Below, in pieces: positions 1 to 5,793 of a stretch of DNA of 5,995 bases (its first letter is position 1; every line of letters begins with the position of its first letter). The translations under genes and the position numbers were made by a program. Under the pieces are notes generated by a model, which had not been told where the DNA came from, ran no database searches, and was given only the letters and a program-made list of their open reading frames with translations. Source of the stretch: an uncultured Micrococcales bacterium (GTDB lineage Bacteria > Actinomycetota > Actinomycetes > Actinomycetales > Microbacteriaceae); the NCBI GenBank assembly GCA_903893675.1, contig CAITNA010000200.1, positions 1 to 5,995 of the forward strand. The letters are read 5' to 3'.

Positions 1-1
1 A

Positions 2-316
2 GGTTCAAATAACAATTCACAGGCATCTGGCTCATATCAGAATGTTTGCTTGAACGTTCAGGTTGCAAACCCAGCCTTCGTAGCAAACGCCGGTCCTGGC
101 GTAATGGCCATGAAGGGCATCACGCCTTGGGTGAATCAGACGAAGTGCACGAATCTATGGCTTCCGGCAGGAACGCATGCGGCACAACAGTGCACATACG
201 TGCAGGTTGCGAATCCAGAATTCGACCCATACGCCGGTCCTGGGGTTATGGCGATGAAGGGCATCTCTGCCTTCGTGAATCAAAGCCAATGCCAGTGGGT
301 TGCCGCGAACAACTAA
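2..316 (+). CDS. C-terminal fragment of an unknown, probably extracellular protein with two Cys-bounded 34-residue modules
   Basis: The reading frame is open from the left edge to a TAA at 314-316, so this is the 3' end of a longer gene whose start is not visible. The TTG and internal ATG codons in frame are not convincing starts. The visible 104 residues begin with an Asn/Ser/Gly-rich linker-like stretch. Two modules of exactly 34 residues follow, at nt 47-148 and 191-292. Each begins and ends with Cys, and 23 of 34 positions are identical by eye, including the shared core VQVANP-x-F and AGPGVMAMKGI and the ending VNQ-x-x-C. A 14-residue spacer separates them and seven residues follow the last Cys. 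The four cysteines and polar linker suggest an exported, disulfide-bonded protein; that is inference. I do not recognise the family and assign no function. The stop overlaps that of the opposing exporter gene. Confidence 0.72.
   Translation, partial: GSNNNSQASGSYQNVCLNVQVANPAFVANAGPGVMAMKGITPWVNQTKCTNLWLPAGTHAAQQCTYVQVANPEFDPYAGPGVMAMKGISAFVNQSQCQWVAANN
47..292 (+). repeat. Duplicated Cys-bounded module (two 102-nt units, 144-nt period)
   Basis: Unit 1 spans 47-148 and unit 2 spans 191-292, both in the same frame and both exactly 34 codons from Cys to Cys. The DNA is also alike: ACGCCGGTCCTGG occurs in both (88-100 and 231-243), and so does ATGAAGGGCATC. Many synonymous differences suggest the duplication is not very recent, or that the protein sequence is being held by selection. 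More units may lie upstream of the window, although the visible residues before unit 1 do not match the 14-residue spacer. Confidence 0.8.
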
Positions 317-2115
317 GCGAGCTTTTGCTGCTTGGCCAGCTCCTTGTAAAGCGGCGTCGACTTGAGCAGCTCCTTGTGGGTGCCAATGCCAATGACCTTG
401 CCGTCTTCAAGCACGATGATCAGGTCGCTGTCGACCACTGTGGCCAGGCGGTGGGCAATCACGAACATGGTGCGGTTCTTGGCCACGGTGTCGATGGCGT
501 CTTTGAGGCGCTGCTCGTTTAGACCATCCAAGGATGAGGTTGACTCATCGAGCAACAGAATCGGCGGAGCCGCAAGCAGCGTGCGGGCAATGGCCAGGCG
601 CTGACGCTCGCCACCCGAAAGCATGATGCCCTTCTCGCCAACCTCGGCGTCGAAGCCACGAGGATCGCGGTCGAGCACCTCGGTGAGGTTCACTTCTTCG
701 AGCACTGCACGCAGCTCTTCGTCGGTGGCGTTCTGGCGGCCAATGAGCAGGTTGTCGCGAATCGAGCCGGCGAGCACAGGGGCGTCTTGCTCGACATAGC
801 CGATCTGGGCGCGAACCGATTCGCGCGAAATCTCGCTGACCTTCTGACCGTCGAGCAGAATGTCTCCGCTGGTTGGGTCATAGAAACGCTCGATGAGCGA
901 GAAGATTGTCGACTTGCCTGCCCCCGATGGGCCGACCAGGGCAACTCGCGTGCCGCGCTCGATCTTGAACGAGACGCCGTTCAGCACCTCGCGTGATTCG
1001 CCCGCAGGTTGGTCGTCGGTTGCCGGAGTCGGCGCATAACCGAACGACACCTTCTTGAATTCGATTGCGGTTTTGTTGCGAGCCTTGCGCGCGGCAAACT
1101 CGGTGCCTTCGTTTTCTTCGACCGGCAGGTTCAAAATTTCTTGGATGCGCGCCAGCGCGCCGAGCGCAGACTGAACCGAGCTAATCGCGCCGAACGCGGT
1201 GCCAACCGGTCGCATCATCAGGAACATGAGCAACACGAATGTGACGAGTGAGGCAACGGTGGTCGCGCCTGATGCGACGCGGTAGCCACCAACGCCGAGC
1301 ACAACGATGAACGCGCTGTTGAATGCGAGACCACCGATTGGGGCGATGGCAGAAGAGATCTTCGCGATGCGAACACCCTGCACGTATGCCTCTTCGGCAG
1401 CCTTGGTGACCTGTTCGGTTTCGCGTGACTCGGCGCGGGCAGCGCGAATGGTGCGCACGGCGCTTAGGGCACGCTCGACCGCGGCCGACATTTCACCGAC
1501 GCGCTCTTGCGCCTTGGTGGTTGCAGAGCGAATCGTGCGCGAGGTGAGGGCAACGGCCGCAACCGCGATGCTCAACATGGCAACGGTGATGATCAGCAGA
1601 ATTGGGTCGATCACTGCCATCGCGATAACCGAGCCCAAGAAGATCAGCAGGCCGCCGGCGAGGTCAACCAGACCCTGGGTGAGCACTGCGCGAAGGAGGG
1701 TGGTGTCTGAGCCGGTGCGCGAGACCAGGTCACCGGTGCGGCGCAGGTCGTATTCAACAACAGGCAGGCGAAGCAGGCGGCCGGCAAGCGAGTTTCGGGC
1801 CGAGCGCACGATGCCCTCGCCAGCTTTGGCGAGCAGGTAGCGCATGAAGCCATCCGAGGCGGCAGATGCCACGACCACGACCAGCAGCGCGATGGCGAGC
1901 AGGGTGGTGGGCTTGTTGTTCTGAACGGCGGTGATGAGCTGGCCGACAACCAGCGGCTGGGCCAGCGAGATGGCGGCACCGCAAAGCGACAGGATCACCG
2001 CGACGATCAGCGGCTTCTTGTGCTGTGCGAGGTATGGAAACAGCGACTTGAAGCTGGCCTTAGGACCCTTGTTCTTGCCTGCTTGTCCGCGATTGCGGCC
2101 ACCCATCATGCTCAT
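313..2115 (-). CDS. ABC exporter half-transporter, fused transmembrane and ATPase domains (ABCB/MsbA/BmrA-like)
   Basis: This 600-residue protein has the usual length and layout of a bacterial type IV ABC exporter half-transporter, which works as a dimer in the cytoplasmic membrane and exports a substrate using ATP. A basic cytoplasmic N-terminus (1-34) precedes about six hydrophobic helices, roughly 36-60, 70-90, 147-168, 171-192, 255-277 and 283-303. The ATPase domain has all its motifs: A-loop Tyr360, Walker A GPSGAGKST (395-403, Lys401), Q-loop Gln443, signature LSGGE (499-503), Walker B ILLLDE with catalytic Glu524, D-loop SSLD (527-530) and H-loop His555. It should therefore be an active ATPase. 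The A-loop to Walker A interval is about ten residues longer than in MsbA and holds a Pro/Asp-rich insert. The ATG start overlaps the upstream methyltransferase stop and follows AAAGGAG by 8 nt. The substrate (drug, lipid or peptide) is unknown. No partner half-transporter is adjacent, so a homodimer is the simplest reading. Confidence 0.95.
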   Translation of the reverse strand: MSMMGGRNRGQAGKNKGPKASFKSLFPYLAQHKKPLIVAVILSLCGAAISLAQPLVVGQLITAVQNNKPTTLLAIALLVVVVASAASDGFMRYLLAKAGEGIVRSARNSLAGRLLRLPVVEYDLRRTGDLVSRTGSDTTLLRAVLTQGLVDLAGGLLIFLGSVIAMAVIDPILLIITVAMLSIAVAAVALTSRTIRSATTKAQERVGEMSAAVERALSAVRTIRAARAESRETEQVTKAAEEAYVQGVRIAKISSAIAPIGGLAFNSAFIVVLGVGGYRVASGATTVASLVTFVLLMFLMMRPVGTAFGAISSVQSALGALARIQEILNLPVEENEGTEFAARKARNKTAIEFKKVSFGYAPTPATDDQPAGESREVLNGVSFKIERGTRVALVGPSGAGKSTIFSLIERFYDPTSGDILLDGQKVSEISRESVRAQIGYVEQDAPVLAGSIRDNLLIGRQNATDEELRAVLEEVNLTEVLDRDPRGFDAEVGEKGIMLSGGERQRLAIARTLLAAPPILLLDESTSSLDGLNEQRLKDAIDTVAKNRTMFVIAHRLATVVDSDLIIVLEDGKVIGIGTHKELLKSTPLYKELAKQQKLA

Positions 2116-2972
2116 TTGTGATTCTCCTTTAGGCCCGAATGCCCGAGCAGGTGCTCGTTCAACAGGTAATTGATCTCTTGAAGACTAAGCGCTTCTGTGT
2201 ATGCGGTATTCCGAAAGAATCGCGAGAAGTCGACGGCCTGCAGGGCCTCGAGAGCGCGCGGGTGATTCAGTTTCAGAAACATCTGCGTGGTGTTCTTTTC
2301 ACGCTTGAACTCGGTGCGCACGCGGCCGCAGCCATAGCCAAAAATCGTCAGCGCGACATCGGCGTCGTGCGGGGCAACCTTCTTGATGAACTCGTGGTCG
2401 ACAACGCTGACGATTGGGCGAAGGTTGCGGCGCTTCTGCCAAATTTGAAAACAGGTGGCGAGGCGCGAGTTGCCCTTGATCAATTCGCCGCTGTCGTCGA
2501 CATAGTCGATCTGCAGGTCTTCGTCATAAACCAGGTGAAAGCGTCGGTCGAGTCGGTTCAGCACAGACCACTTGCGCCAGCTGCGCGGCACGATGAACGC
2601 GATGTAGTCGCTCGAATCTGCGGCGTGATTAAAGAACGGGATGCTCAGCGAATTGTTTCTGCCAAACGGCGGGTTCGAGATGGTGATCGCCTTCGTGGTG
2701 GCAAGGTCGGTCTCGAGAAAATCGGCGGCCTTTACCCCGCGGGCTTTGGGTTCGATGTCGAATGACAAGACCTTGGCAGCCCCTGCGGCTTTGGCCGCCT
2801 TCACGAATGCGCCGGTGCCGCCCGCCGGTTCGAGCACGGTTCTGCCGGAAAGTCCACCAACCACATCCGAGACGGTTTCGACAAGGCGGCGGGCTAGGTC
2901 GCTCGGTGTGTAGTACTGCTCCTTGCCGGTGACACGGCGATTACCGAGCTTTGGCGAGGAAGGATTGGGCAC
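2112..2972 (-). CDS. SAM-dependent methyltransferase, adenine-N6 type (NPPF motif), probably acting on nucleic acid
   Basis: This 286-residue protein has the Rossmann-fold methyltransferase motifs. An N-terminal EQYYTP segment (18-23) is typical of N6-adenine DNA methylases. Motif I LEPAGGTGAF (47-56) forms the SAM-binding loop, the acidic FDIEP segment (71-75) should bind the SAM ribose, and the catalytic NPPF tetrad lies at 100-103. Known families with NPPF/NPPY methylate an amino nitrogen, usually adenine N6 in DNA and sometimes RNA or a protein glutamine. DNA or RNA adenine is therefore likely, but the substrate is not shown. The C-terminal half (about 125-286), beginning IAFIVPRSWRK, probably contains target recognition. 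The start is GTG; an in-frame TAA 12 nt upstream rules out a longer start. No restriction enzyme or specificity subunit lies beside it, so it appears to be an orphan enzyme. It ends with an ATGA overlap into the exporter gene, indicating cotranscription and translational coupling. Confidence 0.85.
   Translation of the reverse strand: MPNPSSPKLGNRRVTGKEQYYTPSDLARRLVETVSDVVGGLSGRTVLEPAGGTGAFVKAAKAAGAAKVLSFDIEPKARGVKAADFLETDLATTKAITISNPPFGRNNSLSIPFFNHAADSSDYIAFIVPRSWRKWSVLNRLDRRFHLVYDEDLQIDYVDDSGELIKGNSRLATCFQIWQKRRNLRPIVSVVDHEFIKKVAPHDADVALTIFGYGCGRVRTEFKREKNTTQMFLKLNHPRALEALQAVDFSRFFRNTAYTEALSLQEINYLLNEHLLGHSGLKENHK
2124..2130 (-). promoter_or_regulatory. Ribosome binding site of the ABC exporter, inside the methyltransferase gene
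   Basis: Reading the minus strand, AAAGGAG ends 8 nt before the ATG at 2115. It lies within the last codons of the methyltransferase gene. It selects the first of three nearby Met codons (residues 1, 3 and 4) and shows that the exporter can be initiated independently as well as by coupling through the ATGA overlap. Confidence 0.75.
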
Positions 2973-2978
2973 GAATAA

Positions 2979-2984
2979 AGGTTA
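2979..2984 (-). promoter_or_regulatory. Possible -10 element for a leaderless methyltransferase transcript
   Basis: On the minus strand TAACCT fits the actinobacterial TANNNT -10 pattern and ends 6 nt before the GTG start at 2972. Transcription would then begin at or next to the start codon. No Shine-Dalgarno-like sequence precedes the GTG, which agrees with a leaderless mRNA. I see no convincing -35 hexamer 16-18 nt upstream, so the call rests on the -10 position and the missing ribosome binding site. Confidence 0.4.
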
Positions 2985-3008
2985 GGCTAAAAGGCTGCCA
3001 AGTCGGGT

Positions 3009-3028
3009 GGCGAGCGGAGTTGCTCGCC
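3009..3028. promoter_or_regulatory. Perfect 7-bp inverted repeat in the divergent intergenic region (leader hairpin or operator)
   Basis: GGCGAGC (3009-3015) and GCTCGCC (3022-3028) are perfect complements separated by a 6-nt loop GGAGTT. The element is 39 nt upstream of the ATPase start and 36 nt upstream of the methyltransferase start. No T-run follows on either strand, so a simple terminator is unlikely. It could be a hairpin in the 5' leader of the plus operon or a binding site for a dimeric repressor. The sequence does not decide between these. Confidence 0.5.
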
Positions 3029-3052
3029 CCAGCAGCACAAAAGTTTTAGGCC

Positions 3053-3060
3053 AGAAAGGG
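3053..3060 (+). promoter_or_regulatory. Ribosome binding site of the ABC-2 ATPase; fixes the start at 3067
   Basis: AGAAAGGG lies 6 nt before the ATG at 3067. The frame is also open from an upstream GTG at 3007, but that start would translate through the stem-loop and add 20 residues not expected in this family. The site therefore supports the shorter protein. Confidence 0.75.
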
Positions 3061-3066
3061 CCCAGC

Positions 3067-3993
3067 ATGAACGAACCGATGATTGTCGCGAAAGACCTAA
3101 AGAAGGTCTTCGGCGACTTCACCGCAGTCAACGGCATCAACTTCGAGGTCAAGAAGGGCGAGTCTTTCGGCCTGCTCGGCCCGAACGGCGCCGGCAAGTC
3201 GACCACCATGCGCATGATCGCGGCGACCAGCCTGCGCACAAGCGGCGAGTTGACCATCCTGGGTAAAGACCCGAACCACAAGGGCCCTGAGATTCGCGCG
3301 CACCTCGGCGTTGTGCCGCAGCAGGACAATCACGACAACGAGCTCAAGGTCTGGGAGAACCTCTACATCTATGGCCGCTACTTCGGCCTGACCCGCAAGT
3401 TCTTGAAGAACAAGATTGTCGAGCTGCTCGACTTCGCGCAGTTGCAAGACAAGAAGGATGTGAAGGTCGACGCACTCAGCGGTGGCATGAAGCGCCGCCT
3501 CACCATCGCGCGCGGCCTGGTCAACGAACCAGAAATCCTGATGCTCGACGAACCGACCACCGGTCTCGACCCGCAGGCTCGTCACATTCTCTGGGACCGC
3601 CTGTTCCGTCTGAAAGAACAGGGCGTCACACTCGTCATTACAACCCACTACATGGATGAGGCTGAGCAACTTTGCGATCGCCTCATTGTGATGGACAAAG
3701 GTCAGATCATGGCCGAGGGTGCACCTGCAGATCTAATCAAGAAGTATTCGAGCAAAGAGGTGCTCGAGGTGCGCTTCGGTTCGACCAAGAACGCAGAAGC
3801 AGCAGAGCAGATCAAGCACCTAGGAGACCGCATCGAACCGCTGCCTGACCGCATCCTGGTTTATGCAGAAGACGGCGAGCAGGTGCTCGAGCAGATTCAC
3901 AAAATGGGCCTTCAGCCACAGACCTCGCTGGTTCGTCGCAGCTCGCTCGAAGACGTCTTCTTGCGTCTAACCGGAAGAACACTGGTCGACTAA
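3067..3993 (+). CDS. ABC-2 type export ATPase, NodI/DrrA/CcmA-like
   Basis: This 308-residue cytoplasmic ATPase should power export through the two permeases encoded next. The ATPase domain occupies about residues 5-225. It shows aromatic A-loop Phe15, Walker A GPNGAGKST (38-46, Lys44), Q-loop VPQQD (Gln85), signature LSGGM (137-141), Walker B ILMLDEP with catalytic Glu162, D-loop GLD (166-168) and H-loop His194. All key residues are present. The segment around 91-107, NELKVWENL followed by YGRYFGL, resembles NodI and related lipooligosaccharide or drug-export ATPases. Residues about 226-308 form the extra C-terminal region common in this family, ending in the typical SLEDVFLRLTGR (293-304). 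The stop codon overlaps the first permease start by one base (TAATG), so the products are probably made in step. Family resemblance does not prove a nodulation factor or anthracycline substrate. Confidence 0.95.
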   Translation: MNEPMIVAKDLKKVFGDFTAVNGINFEVKKGESFGLLGPNGAGKSTTMRMIAATSLRTSGELTILGKDPNHKGPEIRAHLGVVPQQDNHDNELKVWENLYIYGRYFGLTRKFLKNKIVELLDFAQLQDKKDVKVDALSGGMKRRLTIARGLVNEPEILMLDEPTTGLDPQARHILWDRLFRLKEQGVTLVITTHYMDEAEQLCDRLIVMDKGQIMAEGAPADLIKKYSSKEVLEVRFGSTKNAEAAEQIKHLGDRIEPLPDRILVYAEDGEQVLEQIHKMGLQPQTSLVRRSSLEDVFLRLTGRTLVD

Positions 3994-4841
3994 TGAGCGT
4001 CTACACCGAACCAAAAATGACCTGGCAGGGGGCGACCAAGATCGTCAGCCTGCGCAAGGCAATGACCGCCGGCCCATGGTTCGTGGCCGAATATCGCCTG
4101 CGCAACATGTCGAAATGGTGGACGGCCATTCTGGCCTTCGGCCTCGGCAACCCGGTTCTTTACCTTCTATCTGTCGGCGTCGGAATCGGCGCCCTGGTCA
4201 ACAAGACACAGTCGCACGGCGTCGATGGCGTGCCATACCTGACCTTCCTGGCCCCGGCCCTGCTTGCCACCTCGGCAATCCAGGCCGCCATGGATGAGAC
4301 CAGCTTCCCGACCATGCAGGGCTTCATGTGGGACAAGTCGTTCTTCGCCATGAACGCCACCCAGCTGACCGGTCGAGTCATCGTCGGCGGCATCATGATT
4401 GCGGCCGCGGCCCGGTGTGTGTTCAACACCGTTATCTATGCGCTTGTCCTCTGGGCGTTCGGGGCAGTGGCTCTTGCAAGCATCCCAGAACTGGTCGGTT
4501 CGGCCATCCTGGCGGGTCTCGGTTTCGCGGCGATCATGCTGATGACCGTCTCGTTTGTGAAGCAAGACGACGGCTTCTTCGCCATCATCGGCCGCTTCAT
4601 CATCGCCCCGATGTTCATGTTCTCGGGCACTTTCTACCCGATCACCAACCTGCCGATTTACCTGCAGTGGATCGGCTGGGTCAGCCCGGTTTGGCACGCC
4701 ACCGACATCGGTCGCGCGCTGAGCTATGGCCACGCTGTGACCCCCGGCCTGATGGTGATTCACTATGCCTACCTGCTGGTCATGCTGGTTGTCGGCATGG
4801 CTGTTGGTGGCCGTCAGTTTGCAAAGAGGTTGGCAGCATGA
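3993..4841 (+). CDS. ABC-2 type transporter permease, first subunit
   Basis: This 282-residue integral membrane protein has the size and profile of an ABC-2 (DrrB/NodJ-like) permease. A basic and aromatic amphipathic N-terminal segment (about 16-42) precedes roughly six hydrophobic segments, near 43-66, 82-99, 127-157, 165-188, 196-213 and 254-272. The conserved FMFSGTFYPIT block lies at 208-218, before the last loop and helix. APALLATSA (87-95) and FSGTFYP are shared with the next gene product, so the two are paralogues. The ATG shares one base with the ATPase stop, and no well-spaced ribosome binding site is visible (the nearest GGAAG is about 15 nt away). Translation probably depends on reinitiation after the ATPase. 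It should pair with the second permease to form the export channel; a homodimer cannot be excluded. Confidence 0.92.
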   Translation: MSVYTEPKMTWQGATKIVSLRKAMTAGPWFVAEYRLRNMSKWWTAILAFGLGNPVLYLLSVGVGIGALVNKTQSHGVDGVPYLTFLAPALLATSAIQAAMDETSFPTMQGFMWDKSFFAMNATQLTGRVIVGGIMIAAAARCVFNTVIYALVLWAFGAVALASIPELVGSAILAGLGFAAIMLMTVSFVKQDDGFFAIIGRFIIAPMFMFSGTFYPITNLPIYLQWIGWVSPVWHATDIGRALSYGHAVTPGLMVIHYAYLLVMLVVGMAVGGRQFAKRLAA

Positions 4842-5683
4842 GCATGATCAACGCAACCGTCGACGGCGCGATCGCAATCGCAGAACGTCGCAGCGGCAAA
4901 CTCGGCGCAGAGTTTTATCAGGGCCGCGCTCGCACAATGATCGAGCGTTCGTTCTTCGCCTTCAAAACTAGTTCTTGGATGGTCGTGCTCAGCGGTTTCG
5001 TTGAGCCGGTGTTCTATCTGCTTGCGTTCGGTTTCGGCCTCGGCGGAATGATCGGCAACGTCTCTGACGGAAACGGTCACACGGTTTCTTATGCCGCATA
5101 CATCGCACCTGCGCTTCTCGCGACCTCGGCGATGAACGGTGCGATCTACGACTCAACTTGGAACGTGTTCTTCAAGATGCACTTCGGCAAGTTGTATCAA
5201 ACCGTGCTCGCCACTTCGATGGGCGTGCTCGACGTTGCTATGGGTGAAATCGGCTGGGCTTTGATGCGCGGTTTCGCATACGCCATCGGATTCATGGTGG
5301 TCATGACACCGCTCGGTTTGATTCCGAGCTGGTGGGGCATCCTGGCAGTGCCTGGCGCTGTGCTGATTGCGTTCGGTTTCGCCTCGCTCGGCATGGGCAT
5401 CACTTCTTATTTGAAGTCGTTCCAGGGCATGAACTGGATCAACTTCTTTATGCTGCCGATGTTCCTGTTCTCGGGCACTTTCTATCCGCTGACCATCTAC
5501 CCAGACTGGCTGCGCATCTCGATTGAGGCCCTGCCGCTCTGGCAGGCCATTCAGCTCGAGCGCGCTCTGACTTTGGGCACCTTGGATGCCGGAACCGCCC
5601 TGCATGTGCTCTATTTTGCGGTCATGATCGCCGGAGGGCTCTGGTTCACCACCCGCCGCCTGAACGCGCTGTTCCTGAAATAG
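4838..5683 (+). CDS. ABC-2 type transporter permease, second subunit
   Basis: This 281-residue membrane protein is paralogous to the preceding permease. It has a basic N-terminal region (about 17-47) and about six hydrophobic segments, near 48-72, 84-103, 125-156, 166-188, 200-217 and 254-271. APALLATSA lies at 90-98 and FLFSGTFYPLT at 209-219, matching the signature blocks of the first subunit; EPVFYLL (56-62) matches NPVLYLL there. The ATG at 4838 overlaps the first permease stop (ATGA) and follows AAAGAGG by 8 nt, so I chose it over the Met two codons later. The frame happens to be open far upstream inside the first permease gene, but that extension is arginine- and histidine-rich and not membrane-like. 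With the ATPase it should form an A-B-B' exporter of unknown substrate. It is the last gene of the operon. Confidence 0.93.
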   Translation: MSMINATVDGAIAIAERRSGKLGAEFYQGRARTMIERSFFAFKTSSWMVVLSGFVEPVFYLLAFGFGLGGMIGNVSDGNGHTVSYAAYIAPALLATSAMNGAIYDSTWNVFFKMHFGKLYQTVLATSMGVLDVAMGEIGWALMRGFAYAIGFMVVMTPLGLIPSWWGILAVPGAVLIAFGFASLGMGITSYLKSFQGMNWINFFMLPMFLFSGTFYPLTIYPDWLRISIEALPLWQAIQLERALTLGTLDAGTALHVLYFAVMIAGGLWFTTRRLNALFLK

Positions 5684-5684
5684 C

Positions 5685-5700
5685 CGGGATGCGCATCCCG
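5685..5700. terminator. 16-bp perfect palindrome just after the permease operon, possible terminator hairpin
   Basis: CGGGATGC and GCATCCCG are exact complements and start two bases after the permease stop codon. The RNA could fold into a GC-rich 6-bp stem with a 4-nt loop. No T-run follows, so it is not a classical intrinsic terminator, although terminators without a U-tract are common in actinobacteria. A second inverted repeat follows after one base, and the pair may act together. Confidence 0.5.
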
Positions 5701-5701
5701 C

Positions 5702-5721
5702 GCTAAATCGGGCCATTTAGC
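5702..5721. promoter_or_regulatory. Second inverted repeat, 7-bp arms with 6-nt spacer (hairpin or operator)
   Basis: GCTAAAT (5702-5708) and ATTTAGC (5715-5721) are perfect complements around CGGGCC. The arms are AT-rich, unlike the preceding GC-rich palindrome. The repeat sits directly upstream of a possible -35 element for the secreted-protein gene. It could be the second half of a tandem terminator or an operator for that gene. The spacing and two-fold symmetry would suit a dimeric repressor, but no regulator gene is in view. Confidence 0.45.
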
Positions 5722-5723
5722 TA

Positions 5724-5754
5724 TTGGCACGCTGTCGCCGGTAGGGCATAGCCT
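5724..5754 (+). promoter_or_regulatory. Possible promoter of the secreted-protein gene
   Basis: TTGGCA (5724-5729) resembles a -35 element and TAGCCT (5749-5754) fits the TANNNT -10 pattern. Their spacing is 19 nt, longer than the usual 17. A transcript start near 5761 would leave a leader of about 33 nt containing the ribosome binding site. This is a by-eye match only, but a promoter is expected somewhere in this gap after the inverted repeats. Confidence 0.35.
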
Positions 5755-5779
5755 TATGGGTGGGGCGTTTCGGCCTCGC

Positions 5780-5787
5780 AAAAGGGG
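5780..5787 (+). promoter_or_regulatory. Ribosome binding site of the secreted-protein gene
   Basis: AAAAGGGG ends 6 nt before the ATG at 5794. Together with the signal peptide that follows, it fixes this as a real start and rules out the competing frame that opens at 5760. Confidence 0.7.
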
Positions 5788-5793
5788 TCCACT

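Noticed and set aside
46..522. A 158-residue plus-strand open frame crossing the left-edge gene and the exporter 3' end
   Set aside because: It is out of frame with the repeat-bearing protein and antisense to the conserved ATPase domain of the exporter. Its composition (Arg/His/Gly-rich) matches no protein type.
1307..1840. A 177-residue plus-strand open frame antisense to the exporter membrane domain
   Set aside because: It is Arg/Ala-rich shadow coding opposite a well-supported gene and has no ribosome binding site or recognisable domain.
2139..2765. A 208-residue plus-strand open frame antisense to the methyltransferase
   Set aside because: The opposite strand carries intact methyltransferase motifs with correct spacing. 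This frame only mirrors its codon bias.
2112..2972. A restriction-modification or phage-defence system around the methyltransferase
   Set aside because: No endonuclease, specificity subunit, helicase or other defence gene is in the window. Its neighbours are transporters.
3007..3066. GTG at 3007 as the start of the ABC-2 ATPase
   Set aside because: The ATG at 3067 has a good ribosome binding site at 6 nt and gives the usual family N-terminus. The extension would run through a perfect stem-loop.
3097..3669. A 190-residue minus-strand open frame inside the ATPase gene
   Set aside because: It is antisense to Walker A, the signature and Walker B of the ATPase, so it is a shadow of GC-rich coding.
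4328..4837. An upstream extension of the second permease through the first permease gene
   Set aside because: The extension is Arg/His/Pro-rich and not membrane-like, whereas the other frame encodes a complete ABC-2 permease. The ATG at 4838 has its own ribosome binding site and an ATGA junction.
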